64,000 bases of DNA from Coniochaeta sp. PMI_546. Taxonomy: Eukaryota > Ascomycota > Sordariomycetes > Coniochaetales > Coniochaetaceae. Both the position numbers and the translations under genes were made by a program. This document shows, one piece after another, positions 9,951-21,537 of this stretch. The notes beneath the pieces are model-generated. The model was given only the letters and a program-made list of their open reading frames with translations, did not search any database and had not been told where the DNA came from. The stretch is from the NCBI GenBank assembly GCA_021432605.1, contig MU271154.1:372001-436000 (forward strand), written 5' to 3'. Position 1 is the first letter of the stretch; the number at the start of each line of letters is the position of its first letter.

Positions 9951-11498
9951 GACCGGTTGAGGACTTGTCGGAGATCCAGCGTGGCAGGCCACGTAGCCGG
10001 GTTTGAGTTGAAGAGTCTCTTGTGAAGATGGGAAATTGAGTTTGGCTTAAGTCCACTGTACATTATGGTTGGTATTATCGTCGGCTTGTTAAGCTTGTGA
10101 TTGGAGAACGTTAAAGTCTATTCGAACCTCTGGTCTGCTAGCTCATAATCACACCTCGACTTCCTATGTGACAGTCAGCTGCGCCCGCCCAAGTCAAATA
10201 TACGTCCCTCGGGACCGATCTTCCTCCGAGGATCCTGTCGACCAACCTGGATAACGGAGAGACGACCAGGTTCAGTGAGTCTATGAACTGCTGCATAATA
10301 TGGAAAGTCGCAACAGCGCCAAGATGATCTTGCAAAGAAGCTTTTGAGGCTATGTTGGCAAAAAGCTTCAGCGTCTTGGCCCTCCTAGCCAAGCGCCAAG
10401 CCATGGAGAATCACTGCTGCGCACCTTCCCGAGAACAACAAACACATCCGAAAGAAATCAAGCGCACGTGGCAGGGGTGCAACAACATGTGGGCGGTCCT
10501 CCTTATCAGGCTGCGCCGATTGAAGCAGAACATCTCGTAAAGAGTGATACCAATACCTAGTCGCTTGACGTTGTGATGGCAGAACCTTGTGCATATTTGC
10601 CTTCTCCAATCCAGGAAGCTGGGATGGAAGGTCGATGAGTGAGGGCTGTCTTTTGGTGCATCGGAGAAGATTGGGCGCTCCGCCTCAACTAATTTCATGC
10701 GATCCGACGCGCACCTTCCCAATCTGGCAGTTTCGCTTCCACGAAAAAGTGAGGGGAAAAGCGTTCAAGATATCGAGGTACCAAAGCTTCTGTGCTCAGC
10801 GCAGAGTAAGCAGGGAAATTGCGAAGGCCGAGAAGAGCTGCTCATCCGCAAAGTATCAATCGTACAATAAAACCAATCACCCGCCATGCAGGCTCTATCT
10901 ATACGAAAGATGGCTGGCGCAGGACAACGCTGACAAGTGATCGGCAGGAGACCAAAGCTGACCCAAGCTCACTTTGGGGGATATTCGATTGTGACCTTGA
11001 GGCAATCCTTCGGGCCAGCCCAGGGTACCACAAGCCCTGCGTTTCAAATTGACGCATGTCAGCAAGCGTGGCTGGAAACCTCAGTAAAGTCGTCTCCAAG
11101 GCTCCAAGGCTCCAACCGTGCCAACGGCTGTTCTAGACCATTGCATCATGGATCAGTCCCGCCTTCCTGTTCGCGTGTAGCTCAAGCAGCTAATAATGGC
11201 CATAGCAGCGTATCTGGGGTTGCATTGATAACGACTGTGTGCAATGGCATTACAAGGGTAGGACACGGATCTGCATGGAGCCTGTCCACATTGTCCAGCC
11301 AGCCTGTGCCGCCAATATGGGGCTGCACTTAAGAGACAGGGGCCAGCTCACTATATCGAGTGCAACGCGACGGCACTATATATGAGCTCCGCCACCTGCC
11401 TTCTCCCTGTGTCCCCGGATACTGCTCCTCCTTGTCCACTTCTCCCCAGGTCAAGTGGCTCGACATTGTGAGGAGAGACAACCCGAGTCAATTCCGCC
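9951..11498. other. Intergenic region upstream of the sedolisin gene
   Basis: About 1.5 kb without a supported gene. A TATA-like run (ACTATATATGAG, about 11376-11387) lies roughly 115 bases before the sedolisin start codon, followed by a pyrimidine-rich stretch (CTTCTCCCTGTGTCCCCGG), together a plausible core promoter and leader. Confidence 0.5.
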
Positions 11499-13785
11499 AT
11501 GCTCTTCCAACGCCTCGCAGTTGCCCTGGCCGCCGGCCTGGCAATTGGCGCGTCTGCTCAGGATGTCGAGGTGTCAAGGAAGCGAGATGTCCCGGCGTCT
11601 CACATACTCCATGAGAGGCAATTAGACCATTGGGCGCGGACCTGGGAGAAGCGAGACAGGGTACCAGAGTCGGCGCTCTTGCCAATGCGCATTGGATTGA
11701 GGCAGTCAAACATTGAGCAGGGACGTAGCATGCTGGCTGAAAGGTGAGCTTGAAGAGCAGAAGAGCCGGCTAGCCCGTGCATGTTCAAAAAGCTTACCTG
11801 ACAAAAGGTCCAACCCCAAATCGGCCAACTACGGCAAGCACCTGTCCTCGAAGGAGGTGATCGACCTTTTTGCTCCTGCCTCGGAGAGTGTTGATGCTGT
11901 CACTGAGTGGTTGAAGTCCGCCGGCTTCGCTGCTGATCGCATCTCGCAGTCTGTGAACAAACAGTGGATGCAATTCGACGCGACGGCCGCTGAGGTTGAG
12001 GACCTCCTCTTTACCGAGTTCTACGTCTACGAGCACCGTCAGACGGGTACCAAGAACGTCGCTTGTGACGAGTATCACATTCCGGCCCACATCAGGGAGC
12101 ACATTGACTACATCACTCCCGGTATCAGGCTCAGGGTTGATCCTGGAAAGGCCAAGAAAGCCAAGCGCGACTACCAGACTGAGCAGCTGCGGAAGAGAGG
12201 CGTTTCAGCGATGAACACCGGCGCTATTCCCCTGCCCATTGCCAATGCTCGCCTTCCGGGTCTGCCCCAGCTGAACAGCAGCGTCTGCTATAAGTACGTC
12301 ACAAATCAGTGCGTGCGAAGTAAGTCGCCCTGAGTCTGAGTCGGCCCTTATCTCTTGTCTGACCGTGCAACAGACCAGTACCGTGTTCCTAAGAACACCA
12401 AGGCAGCCGAAGGAAACGAGTTGGGCATTTTTGAGAGCTTGGGTGACCACTACAGCAAAGCTGATCTCGATGCGTTCTGGAGCAACGTCTTCCCGTAAGC
12501 TGCCTCCTTTTCGAAGCTGACTGGCTTCCATGCTCACCTTGTATAGTGAGATCCCCAATGGCACGTATCCCACTGAGAAGTTGATCGATGGCGCGATCGG
12601 CGCTGCTCAAACTCCCGACCAGGTCGGAGCCGAGTCAAACCTGGACTTCCAGGCTTCATGGCCCCTGATCTGGCCTCAAAAGGAGATTCTCTTCCAAACT
12701 GACGATGAGGTAATTGAGCTCAACCAGACAGATGCGCATACTCCCTATCTCGGGTTTTGGAACAGTAAGTCGAACAAACTCTAGACCACGATGCAGGCCA
12801 GGGCACTACGCTGACATCTTTAGCCTTTTATGATGCTCTCGACGGCAGCTACTGCACCTCGACCGCCTACGGCGAGACTGGCAACTGCGTCAAGCCCGAA
12901 TGCCTGGATCCACAGTACCCCAACCCCGACCCGGCCGGCTACCAAGGGCAGCTGATGTGCGGCGTTTACAAGCCGACCAACGTCATCTCCATCTCCTACG
13001 GCGGCGGCGAGGCTGATCTGCCGGCTTACTACACCAAGCGACAGTGCGACGAGATCATGAAGCTCGGCCTGCAAGGCGTCACGGTCGTCATCTCCTCGGG
13101 CGACGACGGCGTGGGTTCCTATCCGGGCGACGCTGGCCTGGAAAACGGCTGCGCCGGCCCCACCGGCAAGGTCTTCTACCCCGCCTCGGACGCCTCCTGC
13201 CCGTACGTGCTGTCTGTCGGCTCGACACAGTTCGACAACGCCACCACGCCTGGGTCCTGCAAGCTCAACGAGGTGGCCACAGCGCGATTCCCGTCCGGTG
13301 GCGGCTTCTCCAACTACTTTGACACGCCCGACTACCAGAAGGACGCGGTCAAGACGTACTTCGACACCGTCCCGCTCAGCTTCACGGGCTACACCGACCC
13401 AGGAACCAACTTCAGCGCCGTCGGTGCCGGCGTCTACAAGATCGGCGGACGCGGATATCCCGACGTGGCTGCCGTGGGCGACCGCTTCGTCATCCGCACT
13501 GGTGGTGTCTGGGCCACCATCGGCGGCACGTCGCTGTCTGCCCCCGTGTGGGCCGCGCTGCTGACGCTCGTCAACGAGGAGCGGATTGCGGCTGGCAAGT
13601 CTACTGTTGGCTTCATCAACCCGGTGCTGTACGCCCATCCCGAGATCTTCAATGACATCGTTTCGGGAGCGAACCCGAACTGTAATTCCACTGGGTTCTT
13701 GGCTGCCAAGGGGTGGGATCCGGTCACTGGGCTGGGGTCGCCCAAGTTCCCTAAACTTGCGAGCTTGCTGTTGAGTCTGCCTTAA
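11499..13785 (+). CDS. Sedolisin-family serine peptidase (S53, tripeptidyl-peptidase type)
   Basis: Five exons (11499-11743, 11808-12319, 12374-12494, 12547-12764, 12824-13785) give 685 residues. A signal peptide (LFQRLAVALAAGLAIGASA) precedes a pro-domain (about residues 30-200, with NPKSANYGKHLSSKEV and DYITPGIRL) of the type that folds and later frees the enzyme. The sedolisin catalytic set is visible: Glu322 and Asp326 in AESNLDFQ, Asp459 in SSGDDG (oxyanion) and Ser602 in GGTSLSAP. Calcium-site segments near the end (FNDIVSGANPNC and KGWDPVTGLGSP) are also present. Family knowledge predicts an acid-active secreted enzyme that removes tripeptides or cuts internally during protein digestion. 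All introns are short with GTAAGT-type donors except the first (GTGAGC). Confidence 0.93.
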
Positions 13786-14451
13786 TTGTTACTCGAGTCT
13801 GGCAGACTGAACTGTGTGGTCATATAAGAACATAGTATTCGTAATAGTACACTGTGCACATGTCAATCACCCTTGTTCATAAGGGAGGTAACTTGGAACA
13901 GAAAGATGTGATTTTGCTCGAAGTGCTCACATCGCGTCACTCACGTCAGCGCACACAAGCTGTCCAGAATACCATCCACATGTCCAAGATCTGCTCGGAA
14001 TCTGCCAATACCGTATAGCACGGCGAACGAAACGTGGGATGGTCTAATGTTGAACAAGATCTGCGGCGCTCAAAAGTTGGGGGTCATTCCTCGGGAGCCG
14101 GCCCAGGGGTACTGAGAAACAAACCAAGGCGACGGAACAGTATGGAAAGCCAATTATTCCACGCGTTGCATAGTCGCATGGCGGTACCGACGGGATGAGA
14201 GTGAGATGGAGGTAGTAGTCAATGCTTTGAGGCTCAATTGACTGTCTGGACCGCATATACATTCGTCGTTTCACGTTGCGCATCACGACTTGGCTTGTCT
14301 TGGCGATGGACTTGGTCCATCCTCATGGCTCTTAAGCCGGTTGTGAGTATGTGAAAAGCTTTTGGGGATCAATTCTTCTCTGCTCGTCACTTTTGTCGGT
14401 CATTGTTGAAGGTTGCAGTTGGCCTGGTTGCCTCTGCCCTCATCGATCACC
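13786..14451. other. Intergenic region
   Basis: 3' flank of the sedolisin and promoter of the S41-like gene. No gene or clear motif is seen. Confidence 0.5.
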
Positions 14452-16974
14452 ATGGTGGCCACACTCTCTGCGAGACTCGTGATGCTTCACGTCCTGTCGT
14501 TAGTAGGTATCACAACACTTCTCGCACCTGGAGTGTTGGCAGCACCAGCGCCGCAGGCGACAAGTCCGACGAGCGTGAGCGTACCCACTGCCAGTGCTAC
14601 CATAGCCAATGCTTGCGCCCAGATCTCGCCAGCAACGGCTTCATTCCTTGTCCAGAGCCCCTCAGGTGCGTATGATACGAACGTTATTTCTCCGATGTTG
14701 CGACGGAATATTGACATGCGTTCAGCAACACCAAGCATCGCCGCAACCCTCGCCTACGCTTGTCTGCAATCCGTCCCCAACAAGCCCGAGCCAGCTGCAA
14801 AGCTCATCACCAGCCTGAAGGCCTTCGTGCAATGGCAGAGCACCCTAGCCTGGCTCAAGGATCCCCCGTCATCCTACATGCTGCCGGCTGTCGATATCCT
14901 CGGAGGGCTGGACAACATCTCGGCCACAGCTGTAGCAGGCCAGTTCGCGAGCGAATATGACTTCCAGCTATCTATCGTCGAGCTCATATCCTCCGCCCAT
15001 GACGGTCATTTTGCCTACCGACCTGATGTCTTTAAAGCATTCATATTCCGCAATAGTCTCGTCGCTGACCTTGTCTCAATCTCGAGGGATGGACTGGAGC
15101 TGCCTAAGTTGTATCATTACTGTAAGTGCCAGCACCAGCACTCCTGACAAGGGATAAGGGCATTGACGGGTATCACCAAGCGGATCTGACCACCAACTCC
15201 ACCACGGTCCGTAATAGCACCCTCCCCCGAGCAATAACAAAGATAAACGGCCAAGACGCCGCCGCATTCCTCGAACAACTCAACCTCAAACACAGCAACT
15301 ACCAAGACCCAGACTCGCAATGGAACTCCCAGTTCGCGACATATGCATCGCCTGACGCACTGCCGATTGTAGCGGCGTCGCTCTTCTTCCAAGGACCCAG
15401 CATCACGCTGACGTACGACGACGGGACGGAGAAGACTGAAGACAGCGTAGCTGCCGTGCGCAGAACGGTAGACTTCGCGGGCGTCAACACCGGCGGGGAC
15501 TTCTACACCAAGTTCTGCGACCCGGTATTGGCTGCTGCAGACGTGGCTGCCAACGCAACTGGAAACGCCACGGCGATACCGTCTCCCACGTCGACATCGT
15601 CCACGACAACACTAGCGACTGCTGCTGCGGCTCCAACAATAGAGGGGTACCCCTACCCCGTCGTCCGCGATGTCACCTCGAACATAACGGCCGGATACTT
15701 CCTCAACGGAACCGCCTATGACGACGTCGCCGTTCTCTCCGTATCTGCCTTCTCACCTAGCGACGACATTGACGCAGTGACGTTCCTGACGGACTTCCAA
15801 AAGACGGTCGAGACGTTCCTGGCAGCCTGTAAGACCGCCGGTAAAGAAAGACTCGTAATCGACGTCACGGCCAACGGCGGTGGCTACGTTGTCGCGGGCT
15901 ATGATCTCTTTGCCCAGGTACGAAACAAACCCCACGCCCCTTCTAACATGCAGTGTGCTAACAACAGAGCCATAGCTCTTTCCCGACGTGGAGCAGTTCC
16001 AAGGCCACAACCTCCGCCTGACCTCCAGCGTCGAGGACATGGCCCGCATCGCCAACGATATCCCAGACGAGACAGCCCTGAACGCGACAGAGAGCCAGCA
16101 AGAGGCGCTCGAAGCGCTGCAAAACAGCGTCGTCATCAGCAACCTGATCCCGGGCTCCGTCTTCGCCCCCAACGGCGCCAACCTGACCACGGTGGACCAG
16201 ATCCTGGCCCCGGTGACGCTCAAGGGCGACCGCTTCACGGCCTACCAGTCCACGCCGCTCAACGACACCAGCGCCGACTTCAACCTGACCGGCACCGGCA
16301 GCCGCTCCAACCCGCCGCCCGCGGTCTTCGCGCCGCAGAACGTCGTCCTCCTGACGGACGCCAGCTGCGGCTCGACCTGCACCCTCTTCAGCTACCTGAT
16401 GATCATGCAGCTCAACATCTCCACGACGGTGGTGGGCGGGCGCCCGACCAAGGGGGTGATGCAGTCCATCGCCGGCGTGGAAGGGGCGCAGGTCTTCCCC
16501 CTGACGGCCATCAACCAGGCGGCGGCGGCGGCCCTGGCGCTCTCCCCGCCCGACCGCGTGGCGGAGATGAACGGCAGCGACCTGGCTGTCATCGCGGAGG
16601 GGTACGCCATCGCCCGCGGCGCGACGCCGGGCAACCCGGGCGCGGTGAACGGGAAGAACGCGTTTGCGAGGAGCGACGCGGAGACGCCGCTGCAGTTCTT
16701 GTATCAGCCGGGCAACTGCAGGTTCTTCTACACGGCGGATATGGTGAGGGGGCCCGAGAGGGTGTGGGAGAGGGCGGTGGATGCCACGTGGACGGACCCG
16801 GGGCGGTGGTGTGTCGAGGGGAGTAGGGTTGTGATGAATATAACGGGGTTGCCGGACGATCCGCTGTTTAGGCAGACCGGGAGAGAGAGTGCTGCTGGGA
16901 GGATGGTGGCTCGAGATGGCCTGGGGCTGGGGACGCTTGTTGCGGTTGCGGTTGGCTTGGTTTGGTTTATTTGA
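14452..16974 (+). CDS. S41-like serine peptidase (CPAF/tail-specific type), GPI-type
   Basis: Three exons (14452-15121, 15181-15917, 15976-16974) give 801 residues. The N-terminus is a signal peptide (LVMLHVLSLVGITTLLAPGVLA). The middle holds an IVELISSAHDGHFAYRPDVF segment typical of the pre-catalytic region of these proteins, then a Ser/Thr-rich spacer (about residues 360-385). The catalytic block has VIDVTANGGGYVVAGYDLF and the nucleophile segment DASCGSTCTLFSY with Ser602 as the likely active serine, followed by VVGGRPTKGVMQS. Many Asn-X-Ser/Thr sites are present. The last 20 residues are hydrophobic (LGLGTLVAVAVGLVWFI) after a basic patch, fitting a GPI-anchor signal. The likely site is the cell surface; the substrate is unknown. 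The 3' exon is notably GC-rich. Confidence 0.88.
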
Positions 16975-18204
16975 TTGCTGAGGTGAGCATGTCAGACTCT
17001 CTATGGGTTAGGTGTTGTAACATCTTGGAGGTCGGAGCGAGGAGTTATGGTTGGGTTTGTTTGCAGGTTATGACTTGTACTACTGAGGAGTTGTATCACG
17101 ACTGGCATGATCGTGCCGAGTAAACACCAACTTGTGGGTGTGGGCGCCTTTGAAAGGTAAGAAGTGATGCCGCAATGACATATCGAAGGGCCATGGTGCC
17201 GATGAGGTTCTTACACATAGGGTACACCTCGGTCCGAAGCTAGTACCCGAATACTCCTTTCAAGCCGGGAATGTATTGCAGTGTTCCGGGAGTATTCGCG
17301 GTGAGAAGAGCTCTGTCGAACGAGAGCAAAGCTATGACGACTTCGTCTGAGGACGCATGTGCTTGAACACTGTTGTTCGAGTACGGATAAGAAGCTGTCT
17401 TCCTCCACTTCATCGCGCCTTCAGTGGTTCACCAAGGACTCTGCTCATTTGTTTGTCCATCGGCCGGTCCATTGACATGGATCACGGCAGGTCTGAGTTC
17501 TGCCATTCGCCTTCCGTGTGCGACTTGGCCGCCTTGCAGAGAAGGAAAAGCTAGGATGTCTAGAGGCGTCAGCTGCATAGCATTTCTGTGCGCCATGGCC
17601 ACAATAGTAAGTTGACGGCCAAACTGCGCGGGGGGCAAGTCGAACGCTGAGCCCATCGTGATCACTGGTGTTGCTACAAGGTCCAAGTAAGCTTGGCCGA
17701 GAAGACTAGGTCTTGCAGTTATCGACTCTTGGCCAGGCCAGAGATACAATTACATCTCTGGAGCAGATGCAACGGCCCTTGGTGCGCTCCACATGCGATG
17801 TATTTGATTCACGCCGAGAGAACATGGCAAGGAACGCGGCAAAACACGTCCAATGGCTACGGCCACAATACGTGTTCGAGCACCTGAAGAGAGGCCGAGC
17901 GTTGTATCAATGCCGACCGACGACAGTGAGGACGGAAGTGATCTCGATGAAGGCAGAGTCAAATGTTGATTGTGACGTTATGGAACGGTCATCCCCATTC
18001 CCAGCGGGTCTAGACCGCGGCGCCGAGCCTGGTAGATATAATGTCACAGACGCCAAATCGCGCTCATGAGAGACACAAATCTCACCAAACTGAAATTGAG
18101 TTGCTAGTCAGACTGTCGATCCGAAACGACATCAGCGATACGCTGTTCAGGCCTTTGGTTTTCCCTTCGAAAGCACTGTTCGGTTTCAGAGAGTTGGGGT
18201 CATC
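16975..18204. other. Intergenic region with weak minus-strand coding-like frames
   Basis: About 1.2 kb. On the minus strand, frames at 17749-17429 and 17962-17750 have moderately protein-like composition (for example QLTIVAMAHRNAMQLTPLDI) but no motif, clear splice sites or start context. A decayed gene is possible; I would not annotate one. Confidence 0.4.
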
Positions 18205-19163
18205 ATGACGTCAACTTTAAGGCTCGTGGAACGCACTGTGGCCTGGAGCTTCTGCTCCCCACTCCCTGTAAATAGACACACGCGACCTCTAATTGCGACA
18301 GCTCCCCTACTCAAGTCACGAAGGAATTGCTCCTCAAAACCTTTCATTATGACCAATAAAAGGTCATTGTCGTCGTCTTCACAGTCCAGTTCACCGGACC
18401 AAAGCAACAAGCAAGCAAAGATGTCGGACGGCCAGGCAGAAAACGGCGGCTCGGGCGAGAAGGCCCACCAGTACCAGGCCGGCGACACAACGCACCGAGA
18501 GGAGGACCAGTGGAAGTTCAAGGCCCCGTACAAGATCCACGACAAAGGGGATAAGTTCGAGGCCAAGTGGAAAGGGAAGTGCCACTGCGGAAAGGTCCAG
18601 TACGAGCTGAGCAGAGACAAGCCCTTGGCTAGCAAGTACTGCCACTGCACGACGTGCCAGCGGCTGCATGGAGTAAGTTTTTCCTTGCCAGACTTCCGGC
18701 TATGCCCCTCGAAAGATGGCGACAAGTACAAAAAGGTAGCTGACCTTCATTGCGCGGAAAGTCTCCCTTCCAATGGGCCGCCATCTTCCACAAAGAAGAC
18801 ATCAACTTCACCAACGGGATCCACGATCTCGGCTGGTACGACCCGACCGCCAAGTCAACAACCCACCACCTCCCATGCAAGGTGCACTGCGCCTATTGCC
18901 GCACCCCGATCATGGACGAGGGCCGCAACATGATTCTGCTGTTTCCGACGCTGATCGAGGGCATCAACACACCCAAAGGCAGAGAGGCCTTTGCCGCTCA
19001 ATGCCACATGTTCTACCCGCAGCGCGTGGTCGATTTTAAGGGAGATGGTGTCAAAAGGTTCAAGGGCCTACAGGACGACAGTCCGCTGGTCGATGATGAT
19101 GGAAATGTGCTGCCAGGCCAAGAAGAGAACAAGAAAAAAGATGACAAGGAAGAGAAGAAATAA
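18205..19163 (+). CDS. GFA-domain protein (CENP-V / glutathione-dependent formaldehyde-activating-like)
   Basis: Two exons (18205-18672, 18762-19163) give 289 residues. The zinc-binding pattern of the GFA fold is clear: CHCGKVQYEL (about residue 126), KYCHCTTCQRLHGSPFQWAA (about 143, spanning the intron) and CAYCRTP (about 199). The first 50 residues are rich in Arg, Ser and Thr without acids (MTSTLRLVERTVAWSF, then LIATAPLLKSRRN), like a mitochondrial targeting sequence. An internal ATG at 18349 (MTNKRS) would give a version without it. The C-terminus is a Lys/Asp/Glu tail. Members of this fold bind zinc, but most fungal ones have no proven substrate, so the enzyme name should be taken as a domain label. 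Confidence 0.85.
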
Positions 19164-21537
19164 GGTCATCTAGACTCACAACGTCCTTAGCTCTGTCTTG
19201 TCAGCGCCCATTAGGAGTTCTGGTGGATAAGGAAATGCATTAGGTCTAGATGGTATTTTTGGGAGGCCATGTACCGATGTACAGTACAATACGAAAGACA
19301 GATCTGATTGTGGACCAAACAGACCAGTGATGTTGCCAGACGGTGCCATGTGGAAGAGGATGCACGCGAATCTCTGGAAACCCCTGATTACATCGGCTAC
19401 AGCAACTCACCACGAGGCAGGCGGAAACCCGGAGCCAGTAGCCTTGCATTCATGGATTCATGCATCGGCATAGCAAAGTGTGGCTGTTGTCGGGCGATTG
19501 CGGACAGGCATTTGATGAGGCGGCTGAGAGTCTGCGAGGGAACTGCCATATGTACTGCATGCAGTGAATGCGACGCTGGCAGAAGACAAGAGAAAATGGC
19601 TCAATTCTCGGCGGTATGCGTCTCGTCCATGTCATTCCAGCTGTTATCGCTTAGCATCCTGCGAATTTTGAGCATTCCGACAATTCAGCCTGATGTTGTT
19701 ATGATAGGATTCCAGGCGTAGATGAACAATGTTGGGCGCCAAATCCCTGGGTGTTTCCGGGTTGCTCTTTCTGGCCGTAATAAGCAGGCCTGCCGTGTCG
19801 TGGCTGCCCGCAGCCCGCATGCCGCAAATCTCTCCCCCAACATCACCTTTTTGATGACATTGGCTACTGCGGTCCGATCTGCAGATAAATACGCCCGACA
19901 AGCCATACGGCCCTAGACTTCCGCAAGCTCGACCTTGCCAGCCAGCCAACCGCTGCAAGCCATCTTGAATCGTAATCCACAAATTGATTGCCCGTCAAAA
20001 GGCAGCTTTCGTCCGTCACGTCGTGGCTCTGAAGCAGCTCAGCTTTTAGACGAGGTCGAGGGACTGTCCCAGCTAAATCAGCGGCCTCAGCCTTCCGATC
20101 GCCGCCGCTTTTCCTCTATACCTTATATTATATAGGAGCAGCTAGTGTCATCACGAGATATTCGACTTCACTGCCTCTAGCTTCGAATTCAGTCGTCCTT
20201 ATCTTTCTCTATTGAGTCGCAGACCTCTGGAGCTTGGAAGCTGCGAAAAGGACGAGCGTACAATTACGTCACGGGTAAGTTGACACTAAGCTTTCCATGT
20301 TCTGCTCGTGATCCCTGCCCCTTCACTGCGTGCGCCGCGTTAGCTTTAGAGCCGTCCTGGCTCAGCATTTTGGGTTAGCTTTCATCGCGCGCGATAGCGT
20401 CATGGAAGGATGAGATATGGAAGCAGGCCGTCAAGTTCAATCTCGAGCTTGATCCATACCTCTAAATCCATCAGATCAAGAGCTTTGCTGTGTTTTGCAG
20501 TGCTATTTGGATGGGCATCTCATCTCAACATTGACATTTGAGAACCCCGCCAAACAACTGCCCCTCTCCAAATGAGTGAACAACAGCAGCCCACCAATCC
20601 AAACCTCCAATTGCCAATCGCTTGCACCTTCAGAGTCTTCGCGGGGCAATGAGAAGCCACATTACACACTTGCACATTTTTCATGTTACTGTCACACATA
20701 ACTGTACCACGAAAGAGGACTCGAGGGCTCAAGAGAACAGCTTTCGGTAAGACAAAGCGAGGATAAACACTTCAGTGATTTCCAGATATAAACATCAAGA
20801 CGACGGTTCCGAAAAGATTGGCAGCCCTTGCAAGTGAGGGGCAGCTCTGCACACTTACTGAACTTCACTGCACTGTTGCATGCCACCGCGTTGACGTCTA
20901 CTGTGGCACTTGGCGGAGGTTTTAGCGAACATGAGCTGGTGGGGCGACTCTATTTCGTCCCGGTCTTGAGGGCCTGTCCGGCCAGAGTTGGCTTGGCCTT
21001 CCAACCCCCCTGCCCCTGAGGCTCCAGCAGGCCCTTGGTCAACAATCGTCATCTTCTCTCCATCTTCCTCGCTCCGACCCCGCTGAATGCCGTGAACTCT
21101 TGACCTTCGGAAGTCACTGAGCCAATGACCGCTCATCCTAGCGACAAAAAAGTGTACACTACACTTACAGCTCCTGCCTGAAAGGCTGGACTAGCGCGGT
21201 ACACCACGCCCAGTCTATCTCCACCCTTTGGCTCCATTGCTCCAAGGTTGCCAACTTGCCTGTCAGTCTGCCACAACATCAGATATCGGTAGCGCCGACC
21301 GGGGCCTCTCTCTTTCTCTCCGACCGCTCTTTTCCATGACTCTCTTCGCAACAACCCCGCCGTCATCTTCACTCCTGTGCTCCTCTCCTTGCACAATTGC
21401 CATTCACTCTCTACTTCGGCGGGCGACTTTCTGCTTCTTCATTTGAGTCTTTGGCACTTTTTTTTTTGCGCCGCCAGACCCTCTCCCTTCTGACCACCTC
21501 ACTTCCAAATCGATCATTCATTGACCAAGGAGTAATC
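19164..21537. other. Long intergenic region upstream of the trehalose gene
   Basis: About 2.4 kb with no supported gene. It holds several STRE-like pentamers (listed separately) and a possible untranslated-exon donor (ACGGGTAAGTTGAC near 20276) after a TATA-like run (TTATATTATATAGG near 20125-20138). A transcript starting near 20150 with a 5' untranslated intron is therefore possible. The last 250 bases are pyrimidine-rich, as in many fungal leaders. Confidence 0.45.
20318..21017. promoter_or_regulatory. Cluster of STRE-like elements (CCCCT/AGGGG)
   Basis: CCCCT occurs at 20318-20322, 20561-20565, 21007-21011 and 21013-21017, and its reverse complement AGGGG at 20837-20841. In yeasts such elements mediate general stress induction of trehalose genes. 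A pentamer is expected by chance at this frequency in a few kilobases, so only the gene context makes them suggestive. Confidence 0.3.

Noticed and set aside
12820-13638. Long minus-strand frame inside the sedolisin gene
   Set aside because: It is the antisense shadow of a GC-rich exon whose plus-strand product has full catalytic motifs.
15753-16826. Alternative plus- and minus-strand frames over the S41-like gene
   Set aside because: Arg/Pro-rich products arise from the GC-rich third exon read out of frame; the spliced frame has the DASCGSTC active-site block.
17429-17962. Minus-strand frames with protein-like composition
   Set aside because: No motif, no reliable splice pair and no start context; the two frames could not be joined convincingly.
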